Under the pieces are notes generated by a model. It made no database searches. It had not been told where the DNA came from and was given only the letters and a program-made list of their open reading frames with translations. The position numbers and the translations under genes are program-made. Below, one piece after another: positions 7,255 to 12,753 of a stretch of DNA of 12,753 nt (its first letter is position 1; every line of letters begins with the position of its first letter). The DNA is from Clostridiaceae bacterium (GTDB lineage: Bacteria > Bacillota > Clostridia > Oscillospirales > Acutalibacteraceae). The stretch lies in the NCBI GenBank assembly GCA_904501875.1, contig CAJGCQ010000028.1, positions 1 to 12,753 on the forward strand, given 5' to 3'.

Positions 7255-7677
7255 TTAAATATTAACTCTCATGGTTATGTCGGTCCCAGCACCGACGGTG
7301 GATTTAATATCCATATAATCTGTGTACCGTTTCATATTGGGCAGTCCCATTCCCGCACCGAAGCCTAAGGAACGGATATTGTCGGATGCGGTGGAAAATC
7401 CCTCCTGCATAGCCTCTTCTATATCCTTAATTCCCGGGCCCCTATCGCTTAGGAATATTTCAACACAGTCTTCGGTCACGGTAACCTCGGCGACACCGCC
7501 GCCCGCATGAATAACCATATTGATTTCACCCTCATACATCGCAATTGAAACACGGCGTATTGTTTCGGGAGAAAGTCCCAACTGCCTTAAATTCTTTTTG
7601 ACCTGAACCGACGCCTTTCCTGCCGAAGTGAAATCGTCCCCGTCCACATCAAAACGGAATTTTAATGCTTCAGACAT
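7255..7677 (-). CDS. RsbW-like ATP-binding protein (anti-sigma-factor/serine-kinase family)
   Basis: This 140-residue single-domain GHKL ATPase resembles anti-sigma serine kinases such as RsbW and SpoIIAB. Visible boxes: N box AMYEGEINMVIHA (46-58; E51, N53), G1 box DRGPG (78-82) and G2 box GFGAGMGL (105-112), ending in a beta strand (TDITMRVNI). The family phosphorylates STAS anti-anti-sigma proteins and sequesters sigma factors, but no STAS protein, PP2C phosphatase or sigma factor is encoded in this window. Similar stand-alone proteins recur in clostridial hydrogenase clusters. It overlaps the upstream DRTGG gene by 8 nt and lies 27 nt before the HydS-like gene. AGGG lies 6 nt before the ATG. 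It probably takes a signal from HydS or a DRTGG protein; whether it phosphorylates anything cannot be told from sequence. Confidence 0.85.
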   Translation of the reverse strand: MSEALKFRFDVDGDDFTSAGKASVQVKKNLRQLGLSPETIRRVSIAMYEGEINMVIHAGGGVAEVTVTEDCVEIFLSDRGPGIKDIEEAMQEGFSTASDNIRSLGFGAGMGLPNMKRYTDYMDIKSTVGAGTDITMRVNI

Positions 7678-8026
7678 TTTTAACCCTGTTGCCTACGAGA
7701 CCGTTGCTGTAAAGCAGTCCGCAAGCCTCGTACATTCTTTTATCTGTCGCGAGAATAACTATACCGCTTTCCTTTGCAAGCTCTGTCATTTCGGCAGTAG
7801 GCATCTTAGAGCGAACGAAAACAATACAGTTCATATCCATCATTTCCGCGGTTCTTATAACCTGCGAATTGACAAGTCCGGTAAGCAACACAGCCTGGTC
7901 CTTAACATATGCCAGCACATCACTCATCATATCGCTGCCGCAGGCGGAGTAAACATGCTTACCCAAGCCCTCCTCACAGCAGACAACCTTAGCTTCAAGC
8001 AATTCCTTAATGGTACTGATTTTCAT
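7670..8026 (-). CDS. DRTGG-domain protein, first copy in the operon
   Basis: This 118-residue soluble protein matches the DRTGG-domain pattern of hydrogenase-associated proteins. It has an N-terminal helix (ISTIKELLEAKVVC), then GSDMMSDVLAYV (30-41), the strand-turn LLTGLVNSQVIRTAEMMDMN (47-66), IVFVRSKMP (68-76), and a final strand-helix ending in YEACGLLYSNGL. The segment LLTGLVNSQVIRTAEMMDMN is where other members carry the name-giving D-R-T-G-G-like turn; the match is loose here. It is related to the second DRTGG gene (5634-5966) but clearly diverged, so the two probably have distinct ligands or partners. AAAGGAT stands 9 nt before the ATG. A stem-loop separates it from the NuoE-like gene upstream. 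Function unknown. Confidence 0.8.
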   Translation of the reverse strand: MKISTIKELLEAKVVCCEEGLGKHVYSACGSDMMSDVLAYVKDQAVLLTGLVNSQVIRTAEMMDMNCIVFVRSKMPTAEMTELAKESGIVILATDKRMYEACGLLYSNGLVGNRVKNV

Positions 8027-8056
8027 ACAGATTTATCCTTTCGGACAGATTAAACT

Positions 8057-8113
8057 TAAGCAAAGCTACAAATCCGAACCCGATTTTAAAGGGCGGGTTT
8101 TCGCCTTTGCTTA
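8057..8113 (-). other. Intercistronic stem-loop between the NuoE-like and DRTGG genes
   Basis: The 84-nt gap holds a nested inverted repeat. The outer arms are 8057-8065 and 8105-8113 (TAAGCAAAG with CTTTGCTTA, 9 bp). The inner arms are 8077-8082 and 8094-8099 (AACCCG with CGGGTT). The outer arm includes the stop codon of the NuoE-like gene. No proper T tract follows on the minus strand, so it is more likely an mRNA-stability or partial-attenuation element than a full terminator. Confidence 0.5.
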
Positions 8114-8608
8114 TTTACCGTATTTTTCGAGTATGCCGTCTACATCATCAACGGTAAGTCTGCCGTAAACTTCTTCATTAACGGTAAGTACGGGAGCCAA
8201 ACCGCAGGCACCTATGCAACGGCAGGCGGTAAGGGAATATCTTCCGTCAGGCGTACATTCGTCCGCACCGATACCCAACTTTTCGCTGAGCTTGTTGAAA
8301 ATATCGCCTGAACCCTTAACATAGCAGGCAGTACCCAAGCATACAGAAATGTTGTACTCACCCTTAGGTGAAAGTGAAAACTGTGCGTAGAAGGTAGATA
8401 CGCCGTAAACCTTTTCAAGGGGCACATCCATACCCTCGGCTATCATTTCCTGTACTTCCATCGGAAGATAACCGTAAATATCCTGTGCCTGCTGCATAAC
8501 AGACATTAACAAGCTTTTATCATGCTTGTTCTCTTCGATTACTTCCCTCAGCTTCTGTTCCTGTTCAGCTGTTCCCTTAAAGGGAAGGCTGCTGATCTTT
8601 TTTTGCAT
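8111..8608 (-). CDS. hndA: NuoE-like [2Fe-2S] subunit of the [FeFe]-hydrogenase (HydC/HndA type)
   Basis: This 165-residue protein is the thioredoxin-like 24-kDa-type subunit that carries electrons between the flavin subunit and the other clusters. An N-terminal helical bundle (about 15-75, with the family-typical YGYLP and VYGVSTFYAQF) precedes the [2Fe-2S] ligands C90, C95, C131 and C135 (CLGTAC and CIGAC). The frame stays open upstream to 8851, but that extension is AT-rich and covers the promoter. ATG 8608 is chosen because AAGGAGGA lies 8 nt before it and the family begins about there. As first gene of the operon it is separated from the other hydrogenase subunit genes by about 3.7 kb of regulatory genes, an arrangement that calls for coordinated but perhaps differential expression. 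It is a subunit of the complex and not a free ferredoxin. Confidence 0.94.
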   Translation of the reverse strand: MQKKISSLPFKGTAEQEQKLREVIEENKHDKSLLMSVMQQAQDIYGYLPMEVQEMIAEGMDVPLEKVYGVSTFYAQFSLSPKGEYNISVCLGTACYVKGSGDIFNKLSEKLGIGADECTPDGRYSLTACRCIGACGLAPVLTVNEEVYGRLTVDDVDGILEKYGK

Positions 8609-8676
8609 GAACCGAATCCTCCTTCGATTAATTGTATAGCATTTTGACCGCCGTAAAATTCGCAGTATGCCAAAAT

Positions 8677-8694
8677 CTACATATACATATGTAG
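8677..8694. promoter_or_regulatory. 18-bp palindrome, candidate operator of the hydrogenase operon
   Basis: CTACATAT and ATATGTAG are perfect 8-bp inverted arms around a 2-nt centre (AC). The palindrome overlaps the last bases of the proposed minus-strand -10 box and extends over the likely transcription start, a position where a bound repressor would block initiation. Within it, 8684-8693 reads TACATATGTA, which fits the TACANNTGTA core of BlaI/CopY-type operators. It does not resemble the Rex consensus (TTGTTAA-N4-TTAACAA). The regulator is unknown, and AT-rich palindromes can arise by chance. Confidence 0.45.
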
Positions 8695-8721
8695 TATAAC
8701 ATATAATTCTCGTTTTGAAAA
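8693..8721 (-). promoter_or_regulatory. Probable sigma-A-type promoter of the hydrogenase operon
   Basis: On the minus strand, TTTTCA (8721-8716) and TATACT (8698-8693) are separated by 17 nt. A TGT just before the -10 box makes it an extended -10 promoter, which could make up for the weak -35. The predicted start near 8686 leaves a leader of roughly 80 nt before the NuoE-like gene. No better pair was found in the 232-nt divergent intergenic region. Confidence 0.55.
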
Positions 8722-8781
8722 GACCTTTTCGACAAATTTTTAACATGATTTTCGGAAAATATTTTGCCAATTTATAAAAGA

Positions 8782-8810
8782 TTGCAAACAATAAAGTAAT
8801 ATAGTATAAT
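8782..8810 (+). promoter_or_regulatory. Sigma-A-type promoter of the solute-binding lipoprotein gene
   Basis: TTGCAA (8782-8787) and a consensus TATAAT (8805-8810) are separated by exactly 17 nt, about 30 nt upstream of the ATG at 8841. The expected transcript would have a leader of only some 20-25 nt that includes the GAGG ribosome site at 8830-8833. Confidence 0.75.
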
Positions 8811-8840
8811 ATATGTAATTTCATTTTGCGAGGTAAACCT

Positions 8841-10325
8841 ATGAAACGCATTTTAAAAGCGGTATGCCTGATACTTGCAATTCTTACTGTGCTTCTCTCT
8901 GCCGCCTGCGGAGACAGCTATCAGGACGCTATTATATATTTTGAAATACCCGAAAAGCCCTGCACCGTAGACCCACAAACCGCCTCTACCGATTCGGAGC
9001 TTGCTATAGTCGCCAACATCTTTGAGGGGCTTTTGCGTAAAAACGAAAGCGGAGCTATTGTGGGCGGAGCCTCAAAAAGTTTTGAATACAACAATTTAAC
9101 ATATACCTTTAAATTAAGGGAAGATATTGTTTGGAGCAATGAAGAACCCCTTACCGCTGATGATTTTGTATTCGCATTCCGCCGTGCGGTCTCTCCCGAA
9201 ACAAGGGCACCATTTGCTTCCCGCCTTTTTCCTATTAAAAACGCAAAGGAAATATATGAAGGCAAAAAAAGCGCAGAAACCCTCGGCGTATCCGCTCCCG
9301 ACAGTACCACGCTTATAATAAAGCTTTCTTACGAGGACGAAAGCTTTGAAGAAGCCCTTACAACCTCGGTTGCTATGCCCTGCAATGAAAGGTTCTTTAA
9401 TGAATCTGCGGGAAAATACGGTCTCTCAGCCGAGCACACCCTTTCCTGCGGAAGCTATAAGCTTACAAAATGGAACAAGGAACGCTTTGGTATAAGGCTT
9501 TACTCCAACAGCTTTTATACAGGCACCTTTCCCGCTAAAAATTCAGCGGTTTACATCACTAAGGATAAGGACGACACCCCGATAGAACGGCTTATGGGTG
9601 GCAATGTGGACATTGCATTTATCGATTCTTCCCTTAAGGACAACGCCCACGCAAACGGATTAAAGACCATCGACTATGAAAATATCTGCTGGTTTTTGAC
9701 AATAAGCTCCGAGTTTTCCGCGGATATGCGTAAATCGCTTGCTATGCTGGTGGGCAATCAGGTGTACGGAAGGGACCTTAAAGCAGGATACACTCCCGCT
9801 GATTCGGTTTTTCCATCGGTCATAAAGTCGGACGCAGGGTCTTCAGGAATGACGCTTTATAACCTTGAGGCCGCAAAAACCCTATTTTCAAAAGAAATAT
9901 TAAAGCTTGAAGGCAAAAAATTCCCCTCGGGCGTAAAGCTTTACTATTACGATAACTCGGTTATAAAGCCTGTTATAACCGATATTGTGGGTCATTGGCA
10001 AAACAATCTCGGGGCTTTTGTTAATATTGAAGCGGTAGACAGTGCCGAAAAGCTTACCGGGGAGCTTAAAAAGCAAACCCTTAATATGGCGGTCTTCCCT
10101 GTCCGAGCCGACAGCGGGGATATCGACGAATATCTTTCAAATTTCGATGTTACCGCAGTAGGACAAGGCGAAGCCGAAATTCAAACCAATATCCTTAAAT
10201 CAAACAATATTATTCCAATCGCTTTTCAAAACACCACCATTGCCTATTCACCGGATTTAAGCGATGTGTTTACCTCATTCGGCAACGGATATATTGATTT
10301 TTCCTTTATAGTAAAAACAAAATAA
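8841..10325 (+). CDS. Family-5 (oligopeptide-type) ABC transporter solute-binding lipoprotein
   Basis: This 494-residue protein starts with a positively charged n-region, a hydrophobic stretch and a lipobox-like LSAAC (19-23). Cleavage at C23 would anchor it to the outer face of the membrane. The mature part shows the usual family-5 (OppA-like) beginning, TVDPQTASTDSELAIVANIF, and KLREDIVWSNEEPLTADDF, which is the K-L-R-xx-V-W-S-(N/D)-x-x-P-(L/V)-TA-x-DF hallmark. Members capture peptides, nickel chelates or other solutes for an ABC importer. No permease or ATPase gene is adjacent and both sides are terminated or divergent, so it is an orphan that must share a transporter or serve as a sensor. 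An in-frame TTG at 8826 is rejected as start because GAGG lies 7 nt before ATG 8841. The substrate cannot be read from sequence. Confidence 0.9.
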   Translation: MKRILKAVCLILAILTVLLSAACGDSYQDAIIYFEIPEKPCTVDPQTASTDSELAIVANIFEGLLRKNESGAIVGGASKSFEYNNLTYTFKLREDIVWSNEEPLTADDFVFAFRRAVSPETRAPFASRLFPIKNAKEIYEGKKSAETLGVSAPDSTTLIIKLSYEDESFEEALTTSVAMPCNERFFNESAGKYGLSAEHTLSCGSYKLTKWNKERFGIRLYSNSFYTGTFPAKNSAVYITKDKDDTPIERLMGGNVDIAFIDSSLKDNAHANGLKTIDYENICWFLTISSEFSADMRKSLAMLVGNQVYGRDLKAGYTPADSVFPSVIKSDAGSSGMTLYNLEAAKTLFSKEILKLEGKKFPSGVKLYYYDNSVIKPVITDIVGHWQNNLGAFVNIEAVDSAEKLTGELKKQTLNMAVFPVRADSGDIDEYLSNFDVTAVGQGEAEIQTNILKSNNIIPIAFQNTTIAYSPDLSDVFTSFGNGYIDFSFIVKTK

Positions 10326-10363
10326 AAAAATTAAGGGCTGTCGAAAAACAGCCCTTAATTTTT
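10326..10363. terminator. Bidirectional terminator between convergent genes
   Basis: A perfect 16-bp inverted repeat has arms 10326-10341 and 10348-10363 (AAAAATTAAGGGCTGT with its complement) and a 6-nt loop CGAAAA. It ends in TTTTT on both strands. It starts directly after the lipoprotein stop codon and lies 5 nt beyond the stop of the minus-strand phosphoribosyltransferase, so it serves both transcripts. Confidence 0.92.
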
Positions 10364-10368
10364 AGAAA

Positions 10369-10908
10369 TTATTTAAAGAATAACGGCAGCTTTTCAAGAA
10401 AGATAATATCCTTCCTATCTGCAGCGTCGCCCTCTGCCAAAAAGGCACAGGCGGCGGCTTCCTCGCCTCCCGCTTCCTTTACAAGCTCTCTTACTGCGGC
10501 AAGTGACTCACCCGTGCTTATAACATCGTCAATAATAAGCACCCTCTTACCTTTCAGCATATTAACCTCTGTTTCACCGAGAAACAAATGCTGTTCATTT
10601 TTGGTGGTAATCGAAGTGACATTTACATGGAGCGGATTGCGCATATAAACCTTTACTCCCTTGCGGGCTATTACATAAGGCTTACCCGTCTGCCTTGCCA
10701 TTTCGTAGGCAATCGGTATGCTTTTTGCCTCAGGAGTAAGTATAACATCAAACTCGGGAAGCTTTTTAAGCAGTTCCGCACAGCCAGCAACGGTAAGCTC
10801 AACATCGCCGAAAATAATAAATGCGGCAATATCCAATTTATCATTTACAGGAAATTTTTCAAGCTTTCTTTCAAGCCCCGCAATTTTTAAAGTATAATAT
10901 TCTGCCAT
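10369..10908 (-). CDS. Adenine phosphoribosyltransferase-like protein
   Basis: This 179-residue type I phosphoribosyltransferase has the PRPP-binding loop RVLIIDDVISTGESL (near residues 121-135, acidic pair DD). An earlier strand, FDVILTPEAKSIPIAYEMAR, matches the adenine-PRT-like group. Such enzymes convert a purine base and PRPP to the nucleotide in the cytosol, a salvage reaction; adenine is the likeliest base. The sequence differs enough from classical Apt that I give no symbol. An in-frame TTG at 10917 would add three residues. ATG 10908 is preferred because AAGAGG lies 9 nt upstream of it. It is the last gene of the alaS-HIT group, 35 nt after the HIT gene, and ends in the shared terminator. 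Confidence 0.85.
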   Translation of the reverse strand: MAEYYTLKIAGLERKLEKFPVNDKLDIAAFIIFGDVELTVAGCAELLKKLPEFDVILTPEAKSIPIAYEMARQTGKPYVIARKGVKVYMRNPLHVNVTSITTKNEQHLFLGETEVNMLKGKRVLIIDDVISTGESLAAVRELVKEAGGEEAAACAFLAEGDAADRKDIIFLEKLPLFFK

Positions 10909-10943
10909 TTCCAACAACCTCTTTTAATATATAATACTCTTTA

Positions 10944-11285
10944 TCAGCCGGGAGGCCACGCAAGGTTGCGGCGTGCCAGCAGATGAAAATGGATATGGTG
11001 AACAGTCTGTCCCCCATCCTCGCCGCAGTTGTTGACAACACGGTAACCTTTTTCGAGGTTTTCCTGCTTTGCGATTTTTGCAATCGCCTCAAAAACCTTT
11101 GCAATCTCTATGCTGTTCTCCGCATTTATTTCATCAGCCGAGCCGATATGCTTTTTAGGAATCACTATCGCATGAAACGGAGCTTTAGGGTCAATATCAC
11201 AAAATGCATAGACATACTCGTCCTCATAAACCTTTGTGCTCGGAATTTCTCCCGCAACTATTTTACAAAAAAGACAGTCCGACAT
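10944..11285 (-). CDS. hinT: HIT-family nucleotide hydrolase (HinT-like)
   Basis: This 113-residue protein has the complete histidine-triad motif HHIHFHLL (96-103; H97, H99, H101), an N-terminal zinc-type pair C4/C7 (CLFC), and the family-typical IPKKHI and final WPPG. HinT-like enzymes hydrolyse purine nucleoside phosphoramidates and acyl-adenylates, including aminoacyl-AMP, and are often found near tRNA synthetase genes. Here it begins 4 nt after the alaS stop, with AAGGGG overlapping the alaS end. This link suggests removal of stray adenylates (inference). After the triad the sequence is ARRNLAWPPG, where many members have GGR...WPPG; this is a conservative curiosity. Length is normal for the family. 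Confidence 0.93.
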   Translation of the reverse strand: MSDCLFCKIVAGEIPSTKVYEDEYVYAFCDIDPKAPFHAIVIPKKHIGSADEINAENSIEIAKVFEAIAKIAKQENLEKGYRVVNNCGEDGGQTVHHIHFHLLARRNLAWPPG

Positions 11286-11289
11286 TTTT

Positions 11290-12753
11290 TTATCCCCTTA
11301 TCTGTGTGGCAAAAAGCGCATTTGCCGCCGCAAGAGCCTCATTCACCTTAGAAACATCCTTGCCGCCCGCCATTGCAAGGTCGGGCTTGCCGCCGCCGTT
11401 TCCGCCGGCTATTTTAGCTATCTCACGCACCAAATTTCCTGCGTGAGCGCCCTTTGCAACGGCATTTTTTCCGCAGGAAACACAGAAGGTCAGCTTGCCG
11501 TCATTAACCGCAGCTAAAACAGCAATTACATCATCATTTTGATTCTTAACAGTATCGGCGGTTTTTCTAAGCTCGTCCGAAGCCGCACCGTCAAGAGCGC
11601 CTGTAACTATGCGAAGTCCGCCAATTTCCTGTGCGTTCTTTAGAAGCCCGTCAATCTTGCCGGATGCTATCTTAGCCTCGGCTTTTTCAAGTAGCTTTTC
11701 GGTGTCACGCAGTTCCTTTGTAAGCTGTTCGGCTCTGCGGACAATATCCTTTTCCGAGGTTGCCTTTAAAGCCACCGCCGTTTCGGCTGCAAGCTGCTTA
11801 TAATCCTCGATGAGCTTTAGAACATTATAGCCTGTAACCGCCTCAATTCTTCTTACTCCCGCCGCAACGCTTGCTTCGGAAATAATTTTGAAAAGACCAA
11901 TTTTAGCGGTATTGTCAATATGCGTACCACCGCAAAGCTCAATCGACCTATCGGGAACATTTACAACCCGTACAACATCGCCGTATTTTTCGCCGAACAG
12001 AGCCATTGCGCCGAGCTTTCTTGCCTTATCAATGGGCATTTCGCTGTTTTCTACGGTAACACCGGCAAGCACAGCATCGTTTACAAAGCTTTCCACTAAG
12101 GCAATTTCTTCAGGGGTAAGAGCAGAGAAATGGGTAAAGTCAAAACGGACTGTATTCTCATTTACAAGCTGACCCGCCTGCTCAACATGGGTGCCCAAAA
12201 CCTTACGGAGTCCCGCCTGTAAGAGGTGTGCGGCGGTGTGGTTGCGGCGTATAGCCTCACGGCGCTCATCATCAATAACAGCAGTAACCTCGGCATCTAC
12301 TGCGGCTGTTCCCTTCACTACCGTACCGAAGTGGGTGAACACCCCGCCGGGGGTTTTCTTAGTATCGGTAACCTTAAGCTCAAAATCAGCGGCTTTAATA
12401 ACGCCCGTATCGCCTACCTGACCGCCGCCCTCGCCGTAGAAAACGGTTTTATCAAGCACGATAATTGCCTTTTCACCCTCGCCTGCGGCTACTGTATGCT
12501 CGCCGTTTGTCACAATGTCAAGAATTTTAGAGGTACACTCATTTTCGGTATAGCCTAAAAATAAAGTAGCGCCAACGCCGTCAAAGCTTATGCCGTCGCT
12601 CTTCCAACTTTCCGCATCGGCGGATTTTCTCGAGGAACGGGCAAGCTGTCTCTGCTTTTCCATGAGCTCATTGAAGGTTTCCTCGTCCACCGTCATATTT
12701 TTTTCAGCTAAAATATCCTTAGTAAGGTCAAGGGGGAAGCCGTAGGTATCATA
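11290..12753 (-). CDS. alaS: Alanyl-tRNA synthetase, C-terminal 487 residues (5' end outside window)
   Basis: The frame is open to the window edge; the first visible residues are YDTYGFPLDLTKDILAEKN, so the internal ATG at 12696 is not the start. A full AlaS is about 870-880 residues, so the aminoacylation core is missing here only because of the window boundary. Visible parts, counted from the edge: the FYGEGGGQVGDTG segment near residue 105; the editing/SAD domain with HTAAH (172-176) and CGGTH (274-278), giving the H, H, C and H zinc/editing ligands; a coiled-coil linker rich in K and E (about residues 320-370); and a C-terminal DHHA1/C-Ala domain with GGNGGGKPDLAMAGGK. It charges tRNA-Ala and clears mischarged Ser/Gly. 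It is the first visible gene of the alaS-HIT-phosphoribosyltransferase group, whose promoter lies beyond the right edge. Confidence 0.95.
   Translation of the reverse strand, partial: YDTYGFPLDLTKDILAEKNMTVDEETFNELMEKQRQLARSSRKSADAESWKSDGISFDGVGATLFLGYTENECTSKILDIVTNGEHTVAAGEGEKAIIVLDKTVFYGEGGGQVGDTGVIKAADFELKVTDTKKTPGGVFTHFGTVVKGTAAVDAEVTAVIDDERREAIRRNHTAAHLLQAGLRKVLGTHVEQAGQLVNENTVRFDFTHFSALTPEEIALVESFVNDAVLAGVTVENSEMPIDKARKLGAMALFGEKYGDVVRVVNVPDRSIELCGGTHIDNTAKIGLFKIISEASVAAGVRRIEAVTGYNVLKLIEDYKQLAAETAVALKATSEKDIVRRAEQLTKELRDTEKLLEKAEAKIASGKIDGLLKNAQEIGGLRIVTGALDGAASDELRKTADTVKNQNDDVIAVLAAVNDGKLTFCVSCGKNAVAKGAHAGNLVREIAKIAGGNGGGKPDLAMAGGKDVSKVNEALAAANALFATQIRG

Noticed and set aside
7255..8026. 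Complete partner-switching (RsbV/W/sigma) module
   Set aside because: Only the RsbW-like ATPase is present; no STAS, sigma factor or PP2C phosphatase is encoded nearby.
8826..8840. TTG at 8826 as start of the solute-binding protein
   Set aside because: It would place the ribosome site inside the gene. ATG 8841 has GAGG at the right distance and begins a proper signal peptide.
8609..8840. Rex operator in the divergent promoter region
   Set aside because: No TTGTTAA-N4-TTAACAA-like sequence was found; the only clear palindrome has a different sequence.
8609..8851. N-terminal extension of the NuoE-like gene up to 8851 (81 extra residues)
   Set aside because: It is AT-rich, unlike family members, and covers the operon promoter and palindrome. 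AAGGAGGA directly precedes ATG 8608.
12696..12753. ATG 12696 as the start of alanyl-tRNA synthetase
   Set aside because: The 19 upstream codons read YDTYGFPLDLT..., conserved AlaS sequence, so the gene runs off the window.

Overview
The window looks like a strictly anaerobic, hydrogen-metabolising Bacillota chromosome, most likely an Oscillospiraceae/Ruminococcaceae-type gut clostridium. This rests on clostridial-style AGGAGG ribosome binding sites, a rubrerythrin, an NAD(P)-linked [FeFe]-hydrogenase, a Gram-positive-type lipoprotein and moderate GC content. The species cannot be fixed from the sequence.

Left edge (1-415): the 3' end of a rubrerythrin gene on the + strand, its terminator, and a second, fully symmetric terminator that closes the large minus-strand operon.

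Centre (416-8608, minus strand): ten closely packed genes that read as one operon. In transcription order they are a NuoE-like hydrogenase subunit (HydC/HndA), a DRTGG-domain protein, an RsbW-like ATPase, a sensory-type [FeFe]-hydrogenase homologue (HydS-like), a second DRTGG protein, a PHP-domain phosphoesterase, a second HATPase protein, a thioredoxin-like ferredoxin (HndB-like), the NuoF-like subunit (HydB/HndC) and the catalytic [FeFe]-hydrogenase subunit (HydA/HndD). The four HndABCD-type genes should form a soluble NAD(P)H/ferredoxin-linked, possibly electron-bifurcating hydrogenase. The six genes between HydC and HndB look like a regulatory cassette. An H-cluster protein without the proton-relay cysteine could report H2 or redox state to nucleotide-binding and phosphoester-acting partners. 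This signalling route is inferred and is the most interesting content of the window. A promoter with an overlapping 18-bp palindrome lies upstream of the operon.

Divergent gene (8841-10325, plus): an orphan family-5 (oligopeptide-type) solute-binding lipoprotein with a clear sigma-A-type promoter and a bidirectional terminator.

Right part (10369-12753, minus): a housekeeping group, alaS (its 5' part is outside the window), a HIT-family hydrolase and an adenine-type phosphoribosyltransferase. It is probably co-transcribed from a promoter beyond the right edge.

No tRNA, rRNA, CRISPR array, insertion sequence or phage gene was seen. The hydrogenase maturases (HydE, HydF, HydG) are not in the window and must be encoded elsewhere.
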